DNA from: Neostapfia colusana
Lineage: Eukaryota > Streptophyta > Magnoliopsida > Poales > Poaceae
Assembly (NCBI GenBank): GCA_030760725.1
Contig: JASWHV010000012.1
Location: 37,789,652 to 37,853,651 of the forward strand
DNA: 64,000 nt
Reading direction: 5' to 3'
Shown: positions 11,620 to 23,600 of the stretch, piece after piece
Layout of the letters: the number at the start of each line of letters is the position of its first letter
How positions within the stretch are numbered: position 1 is the stretch's first letter
Made by a program: the position numbers and the translations under genes
The notes under the pieces: model-generated
Seen by the model: only the letters and a program-made list of their open reading frames with translations
What the model was told of the DNA's origin: nothing
Database searches by the model: none

Positions 11620-14600
11620 GCGGAGCTGAAAAGGAGTATACCGCCGGACAGTGATATCGAGGTTCGTCCAAACTATAGAGTGCGGTATTACTCGCCAGTT
11701 AGGCAACAAATTCAGCCTGTGGTGCAACTCTCACAACCACGGCTGGAGTTGATCACTTATGAGCCTCCACCTCAACAGCAGCTATCAGAAGTTGTTTGTG
11801 CAACCCTACCACAACCAGCTGTGCACATTTTATCTCCACCTCGTGTTAGTAGGGAGCTGAGGATTTATGCAGCACAAAACCGTCGTGGAGCTGAGCAGAG
11901 CCGCACTTGTGTGTCGTCTCATCAATGCTCAGATCAGCACCGTGAACCTTCAAAGAAGAATCTTTCGAAAGCTGGCAGGGTTAATTACACTGCTATTGAG
12001 GACATTGCAAAAGGCGAACCAGTTTTGGGGGGCATGTTCACTTTACATGAACAGCCCATTTTCGTGTTATTTGATTCCGGGGCCACCCACAATTTTATTA
12101 GCAGAGACTATGTGCTGAAGGATAATCTTCCATTTAGCACAGTTAAGCATCCGTTTCATATCAGCTCACCCGGAGGCAAGATATCAACAGATGAGATGGT
12201 CTCTCGGGCACCTTTATGTTTGGGTGGAAACATCTATCCTGCGAGCCTTATCATACTCAAAGGCCAAAGGATTGATATTATCTTGGGGATGTCATGGTTG
12301 ACACATTATGGAGCTATCTTTGACATCAGCTCTCGGACTATCCAACTGAATTCCCCAATACATGGTTGCAACATATTGAATCTTGTGGATCCATCACAAC
12401 GTGTTGCAGCAGTGCATCAGATTGAAGCTCCTAAGCTTGAGGATATTCCAGTGGTATGTGAATATCCAGATGTGTTTCCCGAGGACTTGCCGGGCATGCC
12501 GCCCGAACGTGATGTAGAGTTCAAGATTGAACTAGCACCGGGAACGACACCTATTTCTCGGCGACCATACAAAATGACACCGAAGGAGCTAGCAGAATTG
12601 AAGGAGCAGCTTAATGACCTCATGGACAAAGGTTTTATACGCCCAAGTTCATCACCTTGGGGCTGTTCCGCACTCCTCGTGAAGAAGAAGGACGAAACTT
12701 TGAGGTTATGCGTAGATTATCGTCCACTGAATGCTGTCACTATCAAAAATAAGTATCCACTACCACGCATCGATATTTTGTTTGATCAACTAGTGGGTGC
12801 TAAGGTATTTTCCAAGATGGATCTTCGGTCTGGGTATCACAAGATAAAAATCCGGGCAGAAGACGTACCTAAGACGGCGTTCTCGACAAGATATGGTCTT
12901 TATGAATATCTTGTCATGTCCTTTGGATTGACCAATGCTCCGGCTTACTTTATGTATCTCATGAACTCTGTGTTCATGCCGGAGTTAGATAAGTTCATCG
13001 TGGTTTTCATCGACGACATCTTGGTCTATTCAAAGTCAGAAGAAGAACATGCTGAACATTTGCGTATTGTACTCCAACGCTTGAGGGATCACAGGCTATA
13101 TGCAAAGTTCAGTAAATGTGAGTTTTGGATCAGCAAAGTGCCGTTTCTTGGGCATATTATTTCAGCGGAAGGCATCGCTGTGGACCCAAGTAAAATCAAG
13201 CAAGTGCTGAATTGGAAATCTCCAACATCTGTTTATGAAGTGAGGAGTTTCCTAGGTTTAGCGGGTTATTATCGGAGATTCATTCCCAACTTCTCCAAAG
13301 TTTCTAAACCTATGACGGAGCTGTTGAAGAAAAGCACCAAGTATGGTTGGAGCAATTCATGCGAACAAGCTTTTCAAACTTTAGTGAAGTATCTCACTAC
13401 AGCTCCAGTTTTGGCCCAGCCGGACACCACGAAGCCTTTTGATGTCTATTGTGATGCATCCGGCATTGGTTTGGGTTGTGTGTTGATGCAAGAAGGACGT
13501 GTGGTCGCGTATGGATCCCGACAACTCAGGGGTCATGAGCAGAATTACCCGACGCACGACCTTGAACTAGCTGCAGTGGTCTTAGCATTTTAAATGTGGA
13601 GACATTATCTACTAGGCAATCTAGTACATCTCTACACTGACCACAAAAGCTTGAAGTACATCTTCACACAGAAAGAATTGAATATTAGGCAGCGAAGATG
13701 GCTCGAATTGATCAAGGATTACGAACTTGAAATTCTTTACCACCCGGGTAAAGCGAATGTGGTTGCCGACACACTTAGTCGGAAAGCCCACGTTCACCAT
13801 TTAGCCATGGCTGCACATGAAGAAGGAGAATCAAGCCTGCGCATAGTTCCCTACGGATCGCTGTTCAACCTCGCTCTTATTCCTACAATCCGAGATGAGA
13901 TTGTAGAGGCTCAGAAGAGAGACAGGGGTATGTCTCATATCCGGAGGAGAGTGGACAGCGGTGAATTGAATATGTTCTGCAAGGATGAAGATGGTACTCT
14001 ATGGTTTAACAACCGTATAGTTGTACCCCGGAACATGAAATTGCGGAGGAAGATACTGGATGAAGCGCATTTATCCAAGTACTCCATTCATCCGGGAAGC
14101 AATAAGATGTACCAGGACTTGAAATATAAGTTCTGGTGGACACGGATGAAAAGAGAGATTGCGAAGTACGTATCCGAGTGTGATACGTGTCGGCGGGTTA
14201 AAGCCGGACCACTTCAACCGCTGAAGGTTCCAGCATGGAAGTGGGAAGACATAAGTATGGACTTCATCGTAGGGTTACCCATGACCAGCAACAAGCATGA
14301 TTCTATTTGGGTAATCATCGATCGTTTGACCAAGACAGCACATTTTATTCCAGTCCATACTAAATATGTGGCAAAGAAGTATGCGGAGCTGTTCATCTCA
14401 AGAATCGTGTGTTTACACGGGGTTCCCCGCACCATCATTTCTGATCGAGGTGCGTTGTTCGTATCCAGATTTTGGGAGCAACTGCATGCTTCCTTGGGAA
14501 CCAAGTTAATTCGGAGTTCAGCGTATCATCCGCAAACTGATGGTCAAACGGAGAGAGTCAATCAGATTCTGGAGGATATGCTACGGGCATGTGTCATCAA

Positions 14601-15309
14601 TCATGGGAAGAATTGGGATGACCATCTACCGTTAGCAGAATTTTCATATAATAATGGTTATCAAACCAGCATCAAAATGGCCCCGTATGAAGCTCTTTAT
14701 GGCCGGAAGTGCCGCACACCACTGAATTGGTGTGAGTCCGGAGAGAGAGTGGTCTACGGGATTGATCTTGTGAATGAAGCCAAGGAACGAGTGCGAGTGA
14801 TTCAAGCCAACTTAAAGGCTGCTCAATCTCGGCAGAAGAGCTATGCAGACAAAAGACGTCGACCTCTTCACTTCGACATCAGGGACCACGTTTATCTTCG
14901 TGTCTCTCCGATGAAAGGGGTTCATCGGTTAGGAGTGAAGGGAAAGCTTGCTCCGCGATTCATCGGGCCGTTTGCTGTCACTGAGATATGCGGACCCGTG
15001 GCCTATCGTCTGGAGTTACCGACGTCACTTTCGGGTAGTCACAATGTTTTCCACGTCTCTCAGCTGCGGAAATGTCTTAAGTACTCAACCACAGTTCCTA
15101 TGGAGAACATTGAGGATCTTCAACCGGATCTCACTTATTCTGAGTATCCGATACAGATTATTGACGAGAAGACTCGTGCCACAAGAAATCGGACATTGCG
15201 ATTTTACAAAGTCTTGTGGAGCAACCACAATGCTGATGAAGCCACGTGGGAAAGCGAGGAATTTCTCCGTTTAAATTTTCCCGACTTGTTTGTACCATAT
15301 GTCCAGTAG
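11620..15309 (+). pseudogene. pol: Ty3-2 pol: protease, reverse transcriptase, RNase H, integrase, chromodomain; one TAA
   Basis: The frame continues that of gag. Seen in order: a Pro/Gln-rich linker, aspartic protease DSGA (codon 12072), reverse transcriptase with FIDD at 13006-13017, RNase H with VYCDASG (Asp codon 13452), integrase zinc-binding His/Cys residues (His codon 14068, Cys 14179), integrase core acids at codons 14260, 14442 and 14551, and a chromodomain-like C-terminus ending FPDLFVPYVQ. A TAA at 13591-13593 replaces a Lys codon conserved in Ty3-1 and Ty3-3 and separates RNase H from integrase. Two further oddities are that no CCHC knuckle lies between gag and protease, and that about six residues after CDTCRRVKA are missing relative to Ty3-1. 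It is probably inactive. Confidence 0.9.
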
Positions 15310-15358
15310 TCATTCTCCCTTCTTCTTTCTTTTTGTAATCTCGGGACGAGATTCTTTT

Positions 15359-15371
15359 AAGGGGGGAGGAA
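15359..15371 (+). other. Polypurine tract of Ty3-2
   Basis: AAGGGGGGAGGAA lies directly before the 3' LTR. It resists RNase H and primes plus-strand DNA synthesis. The preceding TCTCGGGACGAGATTCTTTT is nearly the same in Ty3-1, Ty3-3 and Ty3-4. Confidence 0.93.
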
Positions 15372-18300
15372 TGTAACAGCCCTAACTTTTGTAAAGTTTG
15401 ATTTCAACGTATGAAACAAAGTTAAGGCAATAAAAGGCTATAGTTGTGTCACATGAAATGATGAACACAAATATGGACATGTGAGGGAGTTAAAAATTTT
15501 CTTTAGCCCATGCTCAACACATGTTACCCTAGGGGAAAGAATTACACTCCCAAAAACTCTAACTCATGTGCACCCTTCTCTATGAGGAGAGTGGAGGAAA
15601 TTTAAACACCATTTTGAATCTTTTGAATGGATTCATATTCAGATTGTCCAAAGACCTATATGTGAGATCATAGATGTATTTCTCATGTATTCAAAAGCCT
15701 AAGTTTCGAATTTGAAGAATTTTAGGTTTCATATACTATTTATTCTGAGGATTAAATGAGGGCACGTTCAAATTTAAACTTAGATTTGAATTTTGAACCA
15801 AACAAACCCAATTTAAAAATCTGATTTCAGATTTGAGTTCCTCATAATTCTTTTGGCCTATCCTCCAAGTTTGATCACAATTGGAGCTCATTTTCTATTT
15901 AAATCGAATTGGGGGATAAGAAGCAAAATTGGGGCTGTGGACCCCACCGGTCAGTCTCACAAGAATGAGACCGACTCGGCTCTGTTCTTCAGCGATGGAG
16001 CGCTAGACAGAAGCTCCTCCCGAGTTTCTGCCTATGCCACCTCCTGCTTCGATCTTTTGCCGGCCTAATCCACGCCCACGAGTGCAGCAACGCCATTTTG
16101 CCTTCTCCCAACCGAGCTCCCGCTCTCTGTTCATCCTCCCGAGCAGAACAGCGCCCCTCCTTCTCTCGATCCTACGCAGCCACCTGAGCGACGGATGATC
16201 GAGGTCTCCACAGCAAAGATCATAGCATACACATGCTCTAGCCGGCTAGCCACTTTACCCCGCAGTCCTGAGCTCACCGGCGCTAAGAAACGGCAAAGTT
16301 TCCACTGTCCCGAACTGAAACTGAAGAAGCTGGAACTGGACGCCGTGGACAGCACAAACCAGAAGGGATCACGCCCAAGCAAGCCACCCCATCTGTGCAC
16401 CAACAAGTATAGTTCCTCACTTCCAAATCTCAGCCCTATCCATTGATCACAGAGGGAGAATTTCAAGTTTTTCTCTCGGGCGGCAGAAACGGACCTTGAG
16501 GTAAGGAATTGTAAAATTCGTCCTCAAATCGTTTTTGTTGGGTCTCAAACTTCACACACAGGATGTTAACTGCCTAGCACACCTCCTCCATCGATTTTAG
16601 ACCAAGAAATTGAGTGTAGAGTGAGCAATCCGAGCTCTTTTAGAGGGTATGCCGCTGGACCCTATCGGGCGCACGGTGCCGATAGGTTTAGAGCCCTCTC
16701 CAGCTTGTTTAGACCTCATGCCGGTCTTCTACATGATCCCCTGGTGCTGTACAGCCCAAGAACCGACCATTTGGTGGAGAATTCGCCGTGCAAGACCTCG
16801 CCGGAGCCCTAGGGTTTGCTGTGGCCGGTGCGCCCTGTTTTCCGGCGAGTTTCAGCCGCCGACGACCTCACCAACGTGTTCAGCGTGGGGAAATATGGGG
16901 CGGCGGCCAGCAGGGGGTCTGGAGGTGGCTGGGAACTGGTTTTCTGGCGACCTCACCGGAGGGGGCCGCCACTGGTGTGTTTGGCGCGAGTCTGGAGGTT
17001 AGGGATGACAGGTGGGACCCACTGTCGGCATTTAAACATTTTCCAGATTTTCCCACTTTAGTTCAAACTTTGAAGAGCCATAACTTTGTGTAGGAATGTC
17101 CAAAAATTGTGAAACAAATTTTGTTGGATTCCTATCAAAGAGTACTATCCAGGGATGCAGCCCAATGTTTATGAAAATCCCTGGATTTGGCTCATTAATT
17201 CATTTATATAAAATGTTTTATGAATTTTTACAGGAGTTCTGTTTATTGGAAAATTCCCAAATTTGTACAGAACATTCTCCCGAAATTCCTTGAACTCCAG
17301 TAAAAATTTCAGAGGCATTGGACCTCAGTTGCTTGATCAAATGATGGGTTCGGTCCTTATGTCTCTGAAAAATGGGAAAATAAACAGACATTTTCAGCTT
17401 TTTCCCAATCCTTCTAAAATCCATATCTCCATGTAGAAAACTACAAAAATGGTAAAACCAATTCCTATGGACTCATGACATTTTGTACTTCACAAAAAGT
17501 CTACTTTGCAGCATAGGAAAGCTTAATACCTAGGAGGTAAAGACAGATTAGTGAATATCACATAAGAAATTATTGTGGTCACCTTGAGCCATTTCATGAG
17601 CTAAATTTTTGCACACTGCCTAAATACCTACCATAGAAGCTGTGGTTAAATTTTAAGCTTCATTGGACCTTTGGAACGTGAGCTACCATCTTTTAGGTTT
17701 AAGTGTTCATATAATGGACTTAATCACATGGTGATTACTAGTATCTCCATTTCACCTAGCTTTCATCTTCTCTAAGGTTTAGATCCAACAACAGAAACCT
17801 TGCTGTTGTTTGTCTCTTATGTGTGAGTTAACTTGTACAGCAGCTTTGAATCATTTTCAAAATTGCTTTTGAATACATGTGCATAAATCATCTTAATGGC
17901 ACGTGACGTCGATGTTCGACGAGGACTCGACTCTGCAGCGAGAATCTCCATCTCGTGATGAGTTTGGCGGATTCTCCAGAAGAAGACTAACTCCTAGCTT
18001 CTAACAAAACTGTTGAGCAAGGCAAGCCCCGGTTTGCATATCGTTACCGTTTTAAATTTTGTTTTACTTCACCTCATGGTTATTAGACTTGATATTGTGC
18101 ATTATGTCTAGGATGATTGAAACCCACTTACATGGCTATTACATCCCTGATTAGAAGGTTTAGTGTAGGCTTTGCCTTGTTGTAGATGCTACGCTAATGT
18201 TGTAGCTAGCTCGGTAGAAGTCGAGTAGTAAAAAGCTACTCGCGAGAAAGGTCGAGTAATGGAGTTACTCGCAAGAGGTTGATGATAAGAGCACCCTCAT

Positions 18301-19529
18301 GAAAATGAGATGGGGACGGGGATGTTCGTGTAGGATGGAGCGCTCAAGGTTGGTCTCGACCTGCGATGGCTGTGACAATGCTTGAGACCACATTTGGCCT
18401 GGACCGGGATGATAAGGCAAATGTGGAGGTTGGTTGTAGCCCCGTACGTGTCAGTTAAGGACCGTATGTATGCGGCCCTTCTGGACAAGATTGAGCTGTA
18501 CCAGATATATAGTGGGGTATGGGACCCATGAAACCGATGTAACTCGATGGACCGTGATATAGAAACTCATCCTTCGCGTGGGAATGGCGTTGAGAAGGCG
18601 GGAGGTGTAAATCCTTTAGCGGGCAACTTTGACGTGTCCGCGTAGAGGACCATCCTGCTCGGCGCGAAGCGTTTTTCTATGTCTGGGTGTCGTGTGAAAG
18701 GTTGCTGCATACAACGTAAGAAAGAGCTCTTGAGAGAGTCTTTCGAGGCGGGTGTATGTGTCGTGTATTCCGGGTTGTTATTGATTCGAATCACCGTCGC
18801 TCGTGGAAGAGGATTGAGCATACTTGCCCACTGCGCCGTGACTTAGTAAGAAGAGGAACTAAGTCTCTTAACTTGTTGTTTGTGGATTAATCACTGTATT
18901 GGAACCTTGACTGATGTAGATATAGATCCAACTAAATTTCATTTCCACCTTAGGCTAGCAACATCGGGATAAGCTTTTCTTGTTTGATTGTGGACTTCCG
19001 ATGTTGTGAGGCGTGAGGACCACTAAAATGAAGGCTATAAAAATCTAAATATAAGGATCAAGTTTAGTCAAGCTGCATTTTGCAAATTCCTATTCCTACT
19101 GTCTTACTACCCCTGCATTTAGAGTTACATGTTTAGGAGTGACGGTTAAGTCTTGCTGAGCCTTAGTGCTCACGGTTGCTTCTGAGTTGTTTTTGCAGGT
19201 ATCAGGATGCCTGCTATGAAGAGGGTTGTTCGGTGAGATGATGAACCCCTCATGGTTCGTTCAATTCATCGGAAACCTAGCCGCTGCCTTTCTTTGGTGA
19301 AGCTAGTAGGAAGCGTTCACGGGCTGAACGACTTCTGTTCGGCGTAGTTAGGGTCGAGAGTGAGTAGTTGTCCAGCAAATTTTAATTTTCGCTGTGTGTG
19401 TACATTATGTTGTAAAAGGAATGATCTTGAGTAACAAAATGGTTCCGCTATGTTCTTACTCCTCTTTTCATGCTTGCTGTTGGGTGCCGCATCGCACGGC
19501 ACCACCCACTGTGATTCCCGGGCCCCACA
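15372..19529 (+). repeat. 3' LTR of Ty3-2
   Basis: This 4158-bp LTR is the partner of 4953-9109. A TATA-like TATTTAAAT is at 15896-15904; the 5' copy has one extra T here. The GAG|GTAAGG site is at 16500/16501, the TGAGC/GCTCA hairpin at 19157-19172 and the TTTTTGCAG site ends at 19198. It ends in CA, followed by the TGCGT duplication. Confidence 0.96.
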
Positions 19530-19534
19530 TGCGT
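19530..19534. repeat. Target-site duplication of Ty3-2 (right copy)
   Basis: TGCGT, identical to 4948-4952. Confidence 0.95.
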
Positions 19535-19620
19535 GGTGGGCAAACTATGTCGCCTCACGTCCAGCTGGCCATGCCGTGGAGTGGGAAGAATTCCGGGAGG
19601 CGTTCCGTGACTACCATATC
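19535..19620 (+). pseudogene. Ty3-1 gag, second fragment
   Basis: This 86-bp piece of Ty3-1 capsid lies between two insertions. It reads WANYVASRPAGHAVEWEEFREAFRDYHI. It continues the fragment that ends at 4952 and is continued at 23450. The motif corresponds to the WW..Y..........W..F...F...H pattern in Ty3-2 and Ty3-3 gag. Its last five bases are the left target duplication of SoloA. Confidence 0.92.
19616..19620. repeat. Target-site duplication of SoloA (left copy)
   Basis: ATATC precedes the solo LTR and recurs at 23445-23449. Confidence 0.95.
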
Positions 19621-22600
19621 TGTCACACCCGGTTTTTCCGATGAACAACCGAGTGAATATCACATGTATGCCAGGATCATTTTCTCATACATGTGATGAC
19701 AAATAGTGAAGCATCATTTATTACAAGCCAGGTGTCGAATATAAATAAGTCTTACATAGCAAATGTCTCGATGGACAATAATAAGTTCATCACAAGTAAA
19801 TAAACTAGCAGCGGAATATTATTCTTGAGGGCTCCGTCACAGGCGTTGCCCGGGGGACTCCATGAACCTAGAAACCTTCTTCGGGTCCAAAGTCTTGATC
19901 ATTAAACACCACATCATTCTCTTGACCTGAGCAGCAATATAAACCAAGAAATATGCAAGGTTGAGTACCGTTGGTACACAGCAAGTGTGGGAAAGTTATG
20001 TCATGCATGGCTAGAACAAGGAGGGGTTGAACTCATGGTTGAAGCACTACGCAATTATTGCCTACCACCTTAGCTTATTAAGCACCTACATTACTACATA
20101 GGTGAAATGATCCCAATCTCCCATACCATCAACATAATCAAATAACCATAACCTCATTTCCAATGTTAAGCTCCCCGCTTAACATCCACAACTTCCAAAA
20201 CCATCAATCCTCTAATCATGAATAAGTCCAAGCTGCTCTTGACCGTGAGCACGGCTGTCATGACAGTTTTGACTCTGCAGAGTTTGCACCACTGTACCCA
20301 CATGTAGTGATTTCATCCCCCGTTGCCGGGTGGACTAAAAGAACCTCCATTATGCTCCTTACAAGTTTTGCATATTGTGGACCAGTTGCTAGTGCAAATG
20401 GGTAGATATGTGTGTATGTTTTAATGTTTTGTCTTCACCCACCTAGATGCCCTTCAATCTGACGCGTCTCAGAGCTCTATTCCAAGGAGCGGTTCACAAG
20501 GGGGGTCACTGAGGAGGAAGGTGCTGGCCAACAAAAACCAAGCCACACGCACCCATGGTGCGCATGTTAGGCGGTCTCCTAGACTTCAGCATGCTTCAAG
20601 AAATGATGAATCACCTAAGACTCCGACAACCGAATCGCACAGAGTGCGAAAACCCGACTCACTTCAAACACCCGATCACGGCAAATTGGGTAATAAAAAA
20701 ACAGTCAAGAGGGCTGTCAACTTAAATGATTTTGAACCCCTCTCGGTCGATTATGCCAGTGGCTACGAACTACATTCACACTTCCCAGGTGTGTAGCCAG
20801 GAGATCACTACGAAGCCTTTACAAAGGGATTCCCGACGAGCATGGGCCCACTGAGGTTTCACCCCTAACAGCATACAAGAGGCTCCAACCCCGCTGCAGT
20901 GGCCCCCTCTTGAGCCTTGCGGTTCATATGGTAGTCCAGCTGACACCTATTCCCCGCACCATCCAACACACCCATACTACGCCGAGGATACACCTAATTA
21001 ATTGGCCAAGCTGCCCCATCTCAGCATGTGGTTGGCACGGTTAAGCCAGGTTACATGCTCCATGAACCGGTCCTTAGGATCCAGGCAAGTACTAAACACA
21101 AACCCGAGTCTCGTGCACCCAGCACACAACCAAAACATCCAACTTGCCTTGATCCCTACCTCTACATAACTCACAATATCTCATTCAAGAGTATGGTAAA
21201 ATAAACTGATGATCTCATATCCCAAATATCCCATTCTAAGCATGGCTAAGCATATGCACAATAATAAATGACATGATAAAATAAATCCCAATCCCAAGCT
21301 ACAAGGGAACAAGGTAATGCAATTCTAGGGAAACTTCCTAGCATGGGTTTCATATTTAGCTTGACAATGCAATAATTCTATCTAAACATCCTAGTATAGG
21401 ATGTTTGTGGTCAAGGACACTTGCCTCCTTCCTGCTGCTCTTGAAATGGGTAGTCCTGATCTTGGAAAGGAATAACTTGCTCTTGAGCAGGTTCTACATA
21501 ATACCATCACACATAGCAAAAGAAAAACAACAATCCATAAGACATAGTTCACACTTCCACTTCATACAAACCACACATTCACATGTAACAAAGCCATTCA
21601 CAACTTCTATGTGTTGTGTTTACTCTATGTGTGTAGATCTTTGGCTTACATGCACTTTTTAATCATGTGTATATGATTCCTACTTCTGTATTCACATTTA
21701 TGCTTGCATACTTTATATATGAGTTTCCAATTTAAATAAATTCCTTATATTCAATTACTACACCTTTTAGCTACCAAGTATGCATGAAAGGTATTTTCCT
21801 TCTCCATATGTGTCTTCAGAATTTCTACCAACTCTAAACTGAATTCTTTGGATTTTAGAAACTCCATTTATCATTTACTAGTTGCTATATTTTCAGATTT
21901 ATTTCCAATGCCTAAATGTGAACTTTATTATGAAAATAACAAGACACATCATCTAAACAGAATAGGTTCTGATCTAAAATATTTAATAACATATTTTTGA
22001 CCTTTTCCTCTGATGTAAACTATTTTACATTTATTTTTCCTAATTTTCAGAACTATTCTTCACTTAAAAATGTGTCCCTATAACTAATAAATGTGAATAA
22101 TAAATTAAACAGATTCATTTCAGCCAAAAATCTATTTTTATCTCACTCCAAAGTTTTCTAAGTACTGAGAAAGTTTTTAATTTAAATTTGACAATATGTT
22201 TGTCCCACTTTTTAAATTTTAAATACTAGCCACATATTCGATTTCCTAAATTTAATATCAAACAGGGTTAAAAAGGTAAACTCACCCCACTACAGGGTCT
22301 ATAATTTTATGTTAACAATTTTCAGGGGTCTAGCTACACATAACAGAGGAGTTTTTCCTAATTTTTATTAAGTCCAGGGGCTAAAACTGATTTTTAAATG
22401 AATTTACATGATTTTCTGAAGTTCCAGGGGCTAGATCAGAAGTTTCCGGGGCTAGCTCTTATTTCCCGAGAACCCCAGGGGGTAGCACGTAAGATTTTCA
22501 GTCTTTATAACGCGTGGCTGACGTGGACCGTCCGATTTAAAACAGACGGCTGAGATTACAACGTCGAACCGGTACGCAGGGATTTAAACTCTACCGTGCG

Positions 22601-23444
22601 CTTTAAAATAAACGGTGCTCAAGCGGCCACGTCGCTCTGATCGAGCGCGGGCGGCGCTGCCCAGCGGCGCACGGCGGCGGGAGGCGGCGATCTCGCCGGA
22701 GAGTTTCGGTTCTTCGTCAATTCTTCCTAAAACTGTTATTTTATGGCATAGATCGGTGGAGGGGAGGTCGGGGATCTCACCTCGGGGGTTTTCTTGAGCT
22801 CGGAGGTCCCGGAAGGCGGTCGGCGACGAGGTCCGAGATGAATTCACGGCGAGGCTCATCGGCGCTGTGTTTGAACCGCAAACCACCGAGTTTTCTGCAC
22901 CTGCGAGGTTTCCCGGAGGCGGTGGATCAAGGCCAGCGAGTTAGATCGGAATTTCCGAGCGTAGATCGGCCAGAATTCGCCGGAGGGGCTCGGGTTCTCA
23001 CCGGAGTAAAAACAGCGGATCGCGTGGGAAAAACAGAACGAGGCCAGGGGTTTTATAGATGGGGGAGGGCGGTGGGTTTGTTTAGATCGATTGGGAATCC
23101 TCCAGAACCAGAATTCGGCCGGAAATCCGGTCGGTTGCGATCGCGCGCGCGCGGGTGAACAGTCCGAGTTTCGGACGATCGGGGGTTAGGGATGACAGGT
23201 GGGTCCCACCTGTCTGAGAGAGAGAGCGCGGGCGCGCGGCTGCGGGCTGGCGCGGGGGCAGGGTGGGCCGGCTGGTGGGCTTCGGCCCACTGGCCGGTTT
23301 TTTTCTGTTTTCCTTTTTCTTTTTCTATTTCTTTTCTGTTTTGAGTTTAATTTGAATTCCAGTTTAAATTTGAATTTTTGCAACACATGCAACACGTCCA
23401 AAAATTTTTAAACTCCCCTCTGAACAGGATTTTGGGGTGTTACA
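19621..23444 (-). mobile_element. SoloA: solo LTR of the Ty3-3 family, reverse orientation
   Basis: This 3824-bp single LTR, read on the minus strand, starts TGTAACACCCC and ends CGGGTGTGACA. Those are the termini of Ty3-3, and it aligns to the Ty3-3 LTR along its length with clear divergence; it is about 365 bp longer. No internal region or second LTR is present and the ATATC duplication is perfect, so it is a product of unequal recombination between the two LTRs of a former element. On the minus strand it has a TATAAAA box (23051-23057), GAG|GTGAG at 22781/22780, a CAG acceptor-like site at 19929-19927, and three hairpins at 20243-20283. Confidence 0.95.
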
Positions 23445-23449
23445 ATATC
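23445..23449. repeat. Target-site duplication of SoloA (right copy)
   Basis: ATATC, identical to 19616-19620. Confidence 0.95.
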
Positions 23450-23600
23450 CCTCCTGGGATAATGAAGCGGAAGTTCCAAGATTTCTTGGAGCTGAAGCAG
23501 GGCGGGAGGAGTGCCCATGACTACTCCCGTGCCTTCAACCATCTGGCGCAATATGCGTCGGATTACATCTCAACCGAGGAGAAGAAATGAGAGCACTTCT
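23450..23600 (+). pseudogene. Ty3-1 gag, third fragment
   Basis: This 151-bp capsid piece has residues MKRKFQDFLELKQGGRSAH followed by YSRAFNHLAQYASDYISTEEKK. It ends with a TGA at 23588-23590, where relatives have a sense codon; CGA to TGA is the simplest change. The reading continues after Copia-1 at 33305. Its last five bases, CTTCT, are the left target duplication of Copia-1. Confidence 0.92.
23596..23600. repeat. Target-site duplication of Copia-1 (left copy)
   Basis: CTTCT precedes the element and recurs at 33300-33304. Confidence 0.94.

Larger units (their letters stand above)
4953..19529 (+). mobile_element. Ty3-2: complete Ty3/gypsy Tekay-type retrotransposon (14.6 kb)
   Basis: Both LTRs are about 4.16 kb (4953-9109 and 15372-19529) and start TG and end CA. 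The primer site, leader, gag, pol and polypurine tract are all in order, and the flanking TGCGT duplication is perfect. The two LTRs differ by roughly 1-2% by eye. The coding region (10909-15309) is a single reading frame broken only by two TAA codons. It also lacks a recognisable gag zinc knuckle and has lost about six residues in integrase. It inserted into the gag of Ty3-1. Confidence 0.96.
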
